Shown here: in pieces, positions 57,578 through 64,000 of the stretch
Numbering within the stretch: position 1 is the first letter of the stretch
Layout: each line of letters opens with the position of its first letter
Assembly (NCBI GenBank): GCA_947629645.1
Contig: CANREV010000004.1
Location: 1 to 64,000, forward strand
Direction: 5' to 3'
DNA from: an uncultured Acetatifactor sp.
Lineage (GTDB): Bacteria > Bacillota > Clostridia > Lachnospirales > Lachnospiraceae
Length of the DNA stretch: 64,000 nucleotides
Position numbers and translations under genes: made by a program
The notes under the pieces: model-generated
What the model was told of the DNA's origin: nothing
Databases searched by the model: none
Seen by the model: the letters and a program-made list of their open reading frames with translations, nothing else

Positions 57578-59638
57578 ATGATAGATAGGAAGAAACTGAT
57601 CGAAGGGCACGATCCGGTGCTGAAAAAGGTGGACAAAGAGTCCGCGCTGACGGTAGGAAACGGCGAGCTGGCGTTTACGGCGGATATTACGGGAATGCAG
57701 ACATTGTATGAGGAGTACGATGTTCTGCCGCTGTGCACCATGTCCCAGTGGGGATGGCATACCAAACCTGTGAGTGAAGAGAGGTACGAGTACACGCTGG
57801 ACGACCTTGTGATGACGGAGTACGATGTCTGTGACGGCAGACATGTGAAGTATGCCAAGAAAGAATTTGCGGGAAACGAGGAAGTCTATCAATGGCTGAG
57901 AAAGAACCCTCACCGTCTGAATCTGGCGAGGATCGGTTTCTTATATCAAGGGGAAAAAATCGGTTCACAGCAGCTGACGGATATCTGTCAGGAACTGAAA
58001 TTATATGAAGGAGTTTTGGAGAGTAGTTTTTTTCTGCAGGGAATTCCCTGTAAAGTAAAGACTGTCTGTCATAATCAGGGGAAAGACCAGCTGGCTTTTC
58101 TGGTGGAAAGTCCGGCATTGTCAGACGCCAGCCTGACAGTGGCTATCCGTTTCCCCTATGGTTCTCCGGATATCACCGCTTCTAACTGGAACGCGGAAGA
58201 ACTGCATACAACAGAGGTTTTGAACAAGACGGAAAAGAACATCCTTCTCAAGAGGCAGCTCGACAGAGATACCTATTTTGTGGCGATTTCCGCAAGCGGA
58301 CAGATCATGGCCGGACCCGGAGCACATGAGGTTACAGTGCGGGGAGAAGGCGGCCGCCTGGAACTTGCCCTGGCGTTTTATGAGAAAGAGGGCGGCTGGG
58401 AGACGGCTCCCGCCGAGACGCCTCAGCAGATTCTGAATGCAGGCCGTCAGGGTTGGAAAGCGTTCTGGGAAAAGGGCGGCATCATCCGCCTGAACCAGAG
58501 CAAAGACGCGAGAGCCTGGGAGCTGGAGCGCAGGATCATTCTTTCCCAATATCTGATGGCGGTAAATTCCAGCGGCTCCACGCCGCCTCAGGAGACAGGG
58601 CTGATCTGCAACAGCTGGTATGGGAAAATGCACCTTGAAATGTATCTCTGGCACTGTGCATGGCTGCCGCTTTGGAACCAGTGCGATCTGCTGGAGCGGA
58701 GTTTAAAATGGTATAAGCAGCATTTGCCGCAGGCAAGGGAGAATGCGGCCAGAAACGGTTACAAGGGCGCCAGATGGCCCAAGATGATCGCGGTGGAGGG
58801 GATTGACGCGCCTTCTAAGATCGCCACTCTTTTGGTGTGGCAGCAGCCTCATATTATTTATATGATGGAGATGCAGTACCGCAATATTAAGAAACGGCAG
58901 TTTTTGGAGGAATACTGGCCCGTGGTGGAGGAAACGGCACAGTTCATGGTGGATTTTGTAGTGTGGAACGAAGAGCATGGCTGTTATGACATCCCCGCGC
59001 CGGTGATTCCCGTACAGGAGTGCCACAGAGAGACTGATACGCTGAATCCGGCTTTCGAGGTGGAATACTGGTGTGTGACGCTGCGCATTGCGGCGGAATG
59101 GGCCGGACGATTGAATAAGAAGCCGGACGAGAAATGGCTGGAGGTGGCGGAACATATGGCGGGGTTGACGCAGCAGGACGGCGTTTATCTGGCGCATGAG
59201 AAATGTCCCGCAACCTACACGGAGTTTAATAAAGATCATCCTTCCATGCTGGGGGCTTACGGCCTGATCGACAGCGGCCGTATCGATAAAGAAGTCATGA
59301 GAAACAGTCTCCATCTGGTGGAAAAATGCTGGCAATATCCCACGCTTTGGGGCTGGGATTTCGCATTGATGGCTATGACCGCCGTAAGGCTGGATGAGCC
59401 TGAGATGGCCATCGATCTATTGCTTAAAGATACGCTGAAAAACTGCTATCTGGCAAGCGGAAACAATATGCAGATCAGCCGGAAGGATTTGCCTCTGTAT
59501 CTGCCCGGAAACGGTTCTCTGCTCCTTGCGGCAGCCATCATGACGGCAGGATATGAGGGATGCGGCAGGGAGCTGCCCGGTTTCCCGAAAGACGGAAACT
59601 GGACGGTGGAGTATGAGAATATCCAGCCGCTGCCATAA
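57578..59638 (+). CDS. Alpha/alpha-barrel glycoside hydrolase of uncertain family
   Basis: A 686-residue cytoplasmic protein. The N-terminal 250 residues form a beta-sandwich; the C-terminal part is an alpha/alpha six-barrel with GLICNSWYGKMHLEMYLWHC and PVIPVQECHRETDTLNPAFE, where Glu residues stand at the positions used for catalysis in GH65-like and related clans. I could not fix the family. GGAG lies 6 bases before ATG 57578; GTG 57566 is in frame. Neighbours suggest action on pectin-derived oligosaccharides. Confidence 0.75.
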   Translation: MIDRKKLIEGHDPVLKKVDKESALTVGNGELAFTADITGMQTLYEEYDVLPLCTMSQWGWHTKPVSEERYEYTLDDLVMTEYDVCDGRHVKYAKKEFAGNEEVYQWLRKNPHRLNLARIGFLYQGEKIGSQQLTDICQELKLYEGVLESSFFLQGIPCKVKTVCHNQGKDQLAFLVESPALSDASLTVAIRFPYGSPDITASNWNAEELHTTEVLNKTEKNILLKRQLDRDTYFVAISASGQIMAGPGAHEVTVRGEGGRLELALAFYEKEGGWETAPAETPQQILNAGRQGWKAFWEKGGIIRLNQSKDARAWELERRIILSQYLMAVNSSGSTPPQETGLICNSWYGKMHLEMYLWHCAWLPLWNQCDLLERSLKWYKQHLPQARENAARNGYKGARWPKMIAVEGIDAPSKIATLLVWQQPHIIYMMEMQYRNIKKRQFLEEYWPVVEETAQFMVDFVVWNEEHGCYDIPAPVIPVQECHRETDTLNPAFEVEYWCVTLRIAAEWAGRLNKKPDEKWLEVAEHMAGLTQQDGVYLAHEKCPATYTEFNKDHPSMLGAYGLIDSGRIDKEVMRNSLHLVEKCWQYPTLWGWDFALMAMTAVRLDEPEMAIDLLLKDTLKNCYLASGNNMQISRKDLPLYLPGNGSLLLAAAIMTAGYEGCGRELPGFPKDGNWTVEYENIQPLP

Positions 59639-59840
59639 CAGGCGCCAAATTGCCTCGGCGGGCGGCATTGCTGCGACAGGAGCCAGATCAGCGGAACCGG
59701 ACAGCGTTATCAAAACAGGCGCCAAATTGCCTCGGCGGGCGGCATTGCTGCGATAAGAGCCGGATCGGCGAACCGGACAGCATTATCAAAACAGGCGACA
59801 AATTGCCTCGGCGGGCGGCATTGTCAAAACAGACGCCGGA
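59638..59840. repeat. Tandem array, 76-77 bp unit, 2.7 copies
   Basis: Units starting ACAGGCGCCAAATTGCCTCG at 59638, 59715 and 59791 fill the spacer before the GH28 gene. Adjacent copies are over 90 percent alike by eye. A shortened part follows to 59840. Confidence 0.9.
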
Positions 59841-59880
59841 TTATAAAAATCAATTCAAACTCACAGCGGGAGGTTCAGGT

Positions 59881-61260
59881 ATGAAATCAGTGGATGTAAA
59901 GCTTCCGGAAATTCCGGAAAGGCAGTTTTTGATTACGGAGTATGGCGCTGTGCCGAATGGAAAGACGTCCAATACAAAGGCCATTGCGGCAGCTATAGAG
60001 GCGGCTTCCCAGGCGGGAGGCGGCACGGTGGTGATTCCTGCGGGAGTGTGGCTCACAGGCCCCATCGAGTTAAAATCAAATATTAATCTCCATGCGCAGA
60101 GGGGCGCGCTGATCTGCTTTGACAAAAATCCCGAAGAATATCCGGTCTTTCTGGCAGATTACGAGGGACAGCCCCGCATCCGCACCGTATCCCCCATCCA
60201 CGCCAGAGAGGCGGAGAATATCGCCATCACAGGGCAGGGAATTTTTGACGGCAACGGGCAGCTGTGGCGTCCTTTGAAGGAAGTCAAGGTGACAAAAAAA
60301 CAGTGGCAGCAGTGCCTGGAAAAATCTCCTTATGTGATAAAGGGAAACGAGGGCGGTATCTGGATGCCAACGGAATCCATCTATAAAGGCGCCGTGTCCG
60401 GCGAGCCCGATGTGCTTTCACCGGATGCGGATATAGAAGCGGCGTTAAAGAAAGCGGCGGAATGTTACGACTATTACCGCCCTGTCATGGTCAGCATTGT
60501 AAAGTGTGACCGGGTATTGATCGAAGGCGTTACCCTGCAGAATTCTCCCGCGTGGAACGTACACCCGCTGTTTACTACCAATCTGACCATCCGCAATGCC
60601 AACATCAGAAATCCCTACTACGCCCAGAATGGCGATGGGCTGGATCTGGAATCCTGCAGCAGAGTACACATTCACGATGTGCAGTTTGACGTGGGAGACG
60701 ATGCGATCTGCATGAAATCGGGGAAGAACGCGGTGGCGAGAAAGATTCCCGTGCCTACCGAGGACGTATACATCCATGACTGCGTGGTTTATCGCGGGCA
60801 TGGAGGTTTTGTGGTAGGCAGCGAAATGTCCAGAGGTGTGCGGCGCGTCACGGTGGAGAACTGTACTTTTGTGGGAACTGATGTGGGGATCCGCTTTAAG
60901 AGCGCGCCGGGCAGGGGCGGAGTAGTGGAAGATATCGATCTGAACAATATTTACATGACGGATATTGTCAATGAGGCAGTGATTTTCACCATGGGTTATG
61001 TGCTGTCAAACTCTGACGGTTCCGAAGATAAGAATCCCACGGAAACGCCTCGGGAAGATATCCCCGAATTTAAGAATGTGAGAATGCGAAACATTAACTG
61101 CGTGGGCGCAAAACAGGCTGTCAGGATTGAGGGATTAAAGCAGCTTCCCATCCATGATCTTTTGTTCGAGGACTCTTATTTTAAGGCGGAGAAAGGCTAT
61201 ACGGAAAGCTTCGCGGAAAATATCGTATGGAAGAATGTTGTGATCGAAGAGGGAGTATAA
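59881..61260 (+). CDS. GH28 polygalacturonase
   Basis: A 459-residue right-handed beta-helix enzyme that hydrolyses galacturonan links. The catalytic set is complete: N250-G-D-G253, D273-D274 in GDDA, H307 in GHGG, and R338-F-K340. FGAVPNGKTSNTKAI appears as EYGAVPNGKTSNT near residue 25. There is no signal peptide, so it acts on imported oligogalacturonides, perhaps exo-wise. GGGAGG precedes ATG 59881; the longer open frame runs through the tandem array. Confidence 0.94.
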   Translation: MKSVDVKLPEIPERQFLITEYGAVPNGKTSNTKAIAAAIEAASQAGGGTVVIPAGVWLTGPIELKSNINLHAQRGALICFDKNPEEYPVFLADYEGQPRIRTVSPIHAREAENIAITGQGIFDGNGQLWRPLKEVKVTKKQWQQCLEKSPYVIKGNEGGIWMPTESIYKGAVSGEPDVLSPDADIEAALKKAAECYDYYRPVMVSIVKCDRVLIEGVTLQNSPAWNVHPLFTTNLTIRNANIRNPYYAQNGDGLDLESCSRVHIHDVQFDVGDDAICMKSGKNAVARKIPVPTEDVYIHDCVVYRGHGGFVVGSEMSRGVRRVTVENCTFVGTDVGIRFKSAPGRGGVVEDIDLNNIYMTDIVNEAVIFTMGYVLSNSDGSEDKNPTETPREDIPEFKNVRMRNINCVGAKQAVRIEGLKQLPIHDLLFEDSYFKAEKGYTESFAENIVWKNVVIEEGV

Positions 61261-61268
61261 ATAAGCAG

Positions 61269-61838
61269 ATGTACCTGATTGTAGGACTGGGGAACCCTGA
61301 TAGCAGATATGAGAACACCAGACATAATATCGGTTTTGATGTTATTGATAAACTGTCCGAACAGGAAAACATCGGTCTGTTGGAAAAAAGGCACAAGGCG
61401 GTTTTAGGCAGGGGCATGATCGCGGGAGAGAAGTGCATTCTTGCCAAACCTCAGACCTATATGAACTTAAGCGGCGAGAGCGTGCGGGAGCTTCTGGACT
61501 ATTATAAGATAGACGAGACGCGGGAACTGATCGTAATTTCCGATGATGTCAGCCTGGATGTGGGACAGCTTCGTATCCGCAAGAAGGGAAGCGCAGGAGG
61601 CCATAACGGGCTGAAGAATATTATCGCCCATCTGGGACATGACACTTTCATGCGTGTGAAGATGGGAGTGGGGGAAAAGCCCCAGGGCTGGGATCTGGCG
61701 GATTATGTTCTGGGGCGTTTTTCGCCACAGGAGCGCCGTATCATGGACGAAGCCGCAGAGCGTGCAGCAGATGCCATCCGTATGATGATCAGTCAGGATG
61801 CGGACGCGGCGATGAATGAGTTTAACAGGAAAGCCTGA
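61269..61838 (+). CDS. pth: Peptidyl-tRNA hydrolase
   Basis: A 189-residue enzyme that frees tRNA from stalled peptides. MYLIVGLGNPDSRYENTRHN with the catalytic His, LAKPQTYMNLSGESV and KGSAGGHNGLKNII are diagnostic. ATG 61269 lies only 8 bases after the GH28 stop, with a distant GAGGGAG. The pth-mfd order is standard in Firmicutes. Confidence 0.96.
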   Translation: MYLIVGLGNPDSRYENTRHNIGFDVIDKLSEQENIGLLEKRHKAVLGRGMIAGEKCILAKPQTYMNLSGESVRELLDYYKIDETRELIVISDDVSLDVGQLRIRKKGSAGGHNGLKNIIAHLGHDTFMRVKMGVGEKPQGWDLADYVLGRFSPQERRIMDEAAERAADAIRMMISQDADAAMNEFNRKA

Positions 61839-61893
61839 ATGACTGTCTGGTTTTTGCCTTACCGGGAGACTGCCTGGTAGAATGTGAGGAGAA

Positions 61894-64000
61894 ATGTACG
61901 CACTACTGGCTCCTTTGAAGGAGATTGCCGAGTTTGAAAGTATCCGGAAATCCCTGACCGGGAAAAACACAATGGCGGCGCTGACCGGATGCGTGGATTC
62001 CCAGAAGCTGCATATGATTTATGGACTCAGCGATGGCTTGAAATGTAAAGTCATCGTTACTTATAATGATTTAAAAGCGAAAGAATTGTTCGAGGAGTAC
62101 AAATTTTATGACAGAAATGTCATGTTGTATCCGGCCAAGGACCTGATCTTTTTTCAGGCTGATATCCACGGAAACCAGCTGGTGCGGGAGCGGGTGAAGA
62201 CGCTTCGCCGTCTGATGGAAAAAAAACCGCTTACCATCGTCACTACTTACGCCGCGCTGATGACGCCCCAGGCGGTGTGGGACGAGGAAAAAGATATCGT
62301 GAAGGTGGAGAAGGGCGGCGTGCTTTTGGAGAAAGAACTGACCCGCCGTCTGGTGGCCATGGGGTATGAGAACAATTATCAGGTGGAGAGCGCCGGACAG
62401 TTTTCCATCCGAGGCGGCATTATCGATGTGTTTGACCTGACGGAGGAAAATCCTTACCGCATTGAGCTGTGGGGGGACGAGGTGGAGTCCATCCGCAGCT
62501 TTGATGTGCTCAGTCAGCGCTCCATTGAAAAACTGGAGAGTATCTCCATCTTTCCCGCTACGGAATTCGTGCTGGACGAGGACAGGATCCGGGCGGGACT
62601 TAAGAAACTGGAGCAGGAGGCAAAAGCGCGGGAAGCTTATTTTGGCGACTGTCATAAGCCGGAAGAGGCGCACCGGATCGCCGTCCAGGTAAAGGAACTG
62701 CGGGAACAGCTTCTGGAGTTTCAAAGTAAGGTGAATCTGGAGAGTTATATCCGGTATTTCTATGAGGATACGGTGACGCTGCCGCAGCTTTTGACGGCTC
62801 TGGGGAATCCTGTGTTTTTCCTGGAGGAACCCGCCCGCCTGAAAGAACAGGCGGAGGCGGTGGAACTGGAGTTTCGGGAAAGCATGATCCAACGGGCGGA
62901 AAAAGGATATATCCTGCCTGCTCAGATGAATCTGCTCTACAGCGGAGAACAGGTGGCCGCTGCCTTGTCGGAGGGAAGCATAGTGACCGTTTCCACCTTG
63001 GAAAACAGGAAAGGGTATTTTAAACCGGAGAGAAAACTGGATGCGGCGGCGCGAAATATCGCTTCCTATAATAACAGTTTTGAAGCCCTGGTGAAAGATC
63101 TGAAACAGTTCCGCAAAAAGGGGTACAGAGTTCTTTTGCTCTCCGGCTCCCGCACCAGGGCAAAGAGACTTGCGGAAGATCTGCGGGACGAGGAGCTCAC
63201 CGCCGTGTATACGGAGGATCCTTTCCGCACCGTGCAGCCGGGAGAGATCGTCACTTATTACGGCCATGTGGGAAAAGGTTTTGAATATCCGCTGTTAAAA
63301 TTTGTGGTGTTGTCCGAAACGGATATTTTTGGCGCGGAAAAGAAAAAGAAGAAAGCCGGAAAGCTGTATCACGGCCAGAAGATCAAAGATTTTAACGAGT
63401 TGAAGGTTGGCGATTATGTGGTCCATGAGACTCATGGATTGGGCATCTACCGGGGCATAGAGAAGGTGGAGGCAGACAAGGTCGTCAAAGACTATATGAA
63501 GATAGAGTATCGGGATGGAGGTATTCTCTATGTCCTCGCCACCGGTCTGGACGTTATTCAGAAATATGCTTCCGCCGATGCCAAAAAGCCAAGGCTGAAT
63601 AAACTGGGGACCAAAGAGTGGGAGCGCACTAAGACCAAAGTGCGAAGCGCGGTAGACGAAGTGGCGAAAGATCTGGTGGAGCTGTATGCCGTAAGGCAGC
63701 AGAGCAAGGGTTATGTCTACGGTAAGGATACAGTGTGGCAGAAAGAGTTCGAGGAAATGTTTCCTTTTGAGGAGACGGAGGATCAGCTTGCGGCCATTGC
63801 CGATACCAAAGCGGATATGGAGAGTACAAAGATCATGGACCGGCTGATCTGCGGCGATGTGGGTTACGGCAAGACGGAGATCGCAATACGGGCCGCTTTT
63901 AAGGCGGTTCAGGAGGGGAAACAGGTGGTATATCTGGTACCTACCACCATTTTGGCGCAGCAGCATTATAATACCTTTGTCCAGAGGATGAAAGATTTCC
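61894..64000 (+). CDS. mfd: Transcription-repair coupling factor, N-terminal part
   Basis: The first 702 codons of Mfd, running off the window end. The UvrB-homology part (VTTYAALMTP, SIRGGIIDVFDLTEENPYRIE shortened), the RNA-polymerase-interaction domain (LKVGDYVVHETHGLGIYRGIE shortened to VVHETHGLGIYRG) and the start of the translocase with Walker A GDVGYGKTE are present. It removes stalled RNA polymerase and recruits UvrA. AGGAG precedes ATG 61894. It is intact as far as visible. Confidence 0.95.
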   Translation, partial: MYALLAPLKEIAEFESIRKSLTGKNTMAALTGCVDSQKLHMIYGLSDGLKCKVIVTYNDLKAKELFEEYKFYDRNVMLYPAKDLIFFQADIHGNQLVRERVKTLRRLMEKKPLTIVTTYAALMTPQAVWDEEKDIVKVEKGGVLLEKELTRRLVAMGYENNYQVESAGQFSIRGGIIDVFDLTEENPYRIELWGDEVESIRSFDVLSQRSIEKLESISIFPATEFVLDEDRIRAGLKKLEQEAKAREAYFGDCHKPEEAHRIAVQVKELREQLLEFQSKVNLESYIRYFYEDTVTLPQLLTALGNPVFFLEEPARLKEQAEAVELEFRESMIQRAEKGYILPAQMNLLYSGEQVAAALSEGSIVTVSTLENRKGYFKPERKLDAAARNIASYNNSFEALVKDLKQFRKKGYRVLLLSGSRTRAKRLAEDLRDEELTAVYTEDPFRTVQPGEIVTYYGHVGKGFEYPLLKFVVLSETDIFGAEKKKKKAGKLYHGQKIKDFNELKVGDYVVHETHGLGIYRGIEKVEADKVVKDYMKIEYRDGGILYVLATGLDVIQKYASADAKKPRLNKLGTKEWERTKTKVRSAVDEVAKDLVELYAVRQQSKGYVYGKDTVWQKEFEEMFPFEETEDQLAAIADTKADMESTKIMDRLICGDVGYGKTEIAIRAAFKAVQEGKQVVYLVPTTILAQQHYNTFVQRMKDF

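Overview
The window looks like chromosome from a Gram-positive anaerobe of the Clostridia, most likely the family Lachnospiraceae. The evidence is a Firmicutes-type order rpsF-ssb-rpsR / gdpP-rplI-dnaB, a MecA-like adaptor, SpoVG, the glgC-glgD pair, a glycyl-radical pyruvate formate-lyase locus with a 2[4Fe-4S] ferredoxin, an F-type ATPase whose c subunit has a sodium-binding signature, and sugar import by LplA/LplB/YtcP-type ABC components. No rRNA, tRNA, CRISPR array or intact insertion sequence was seen.

Layout. 1-3.3 kb is decayed accessory DNA: an Rhs fragment, small putative immunity-type genes and gene debris, with a duplicated tail at both ends. 3.3-5.4 kb holds a sirtuin, a YdcF-like membrane protein and a DUF951 protein. 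5.4-11.5 kb is informational (rpsF-ssb-rpsR, gdpP-rplI-dnaB, a MerR regulator). 11.6-15.4 kb, on the minus strand, is the pyruvate formate-lyase locus. The enzyme is split: a 679-residue catalytic chain without its glycyl-radical domain, a 68-residue cysteine-containing protein, an 80-residue stand-alone glycyl-radical domain, then the activase and a ferredoxin. 15.7-24.2 kb carries DUF1858, MecA, cell-wall hydrolases, TsaC, RpiB, DUF402 and a GNAT acetyltransferase. 24.3-31.6 kb is the complete ATP synthase operon. 31.7-37.1 kb has a hypothetical gene, a frameshifted methyltransferase, a large membrane-anchored protein and a nuclease-like domain protein. 37.3-40.3 kb has two vitamin/cofactor ECF S-components (QueT under a preQ1 riboswitch, BioY with a BirA-like operator), a small hydrophobic toxin-like peptide in an inverted-repeat element, and a tandemly amplified promoter. 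42.2-47.2 kb is a minus-strand replication/nucleotide group (DnaD-domain protein, DnaI-like loader, Prs) and murC, with a DnaA-box cluster between murC and the DnaD gene. 47.6-50.4 kb is glgC-glgD and spoVG. 50.9-61.3 kb is a plant-polysaccharide (probably pectin/rhamnogalacturonan) import and degradation locus: binding protein, two permeases, a beta-propeller protein, an alpha/alpha-barrel glycosidase and a GH28 polygalacturonase. A DUF4038 apiosidase-like enzyme at 40.7 kb may belong to the same function. The window ends with pth and the first 702 codons of mfd.

How it fits together. The polysaccharide enzymes have no visible signal peptides, so oligosaccharides are probably imported and cut in the cytoplasm, then fermented through the pyruvate formate-lyase route; the ATPase is inferred to be coupled to sodium. 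The most unusual items are the split pyruvate formate-lyase with its cysteine-rich partner, the 18-copy 21-22 bp array upstream of the DUF4038 gene, several unrelated tandem arrays in the spacers of the carbohydrate genes, a recurring promoter-bearing repeat, and the toxin-like peptide element.
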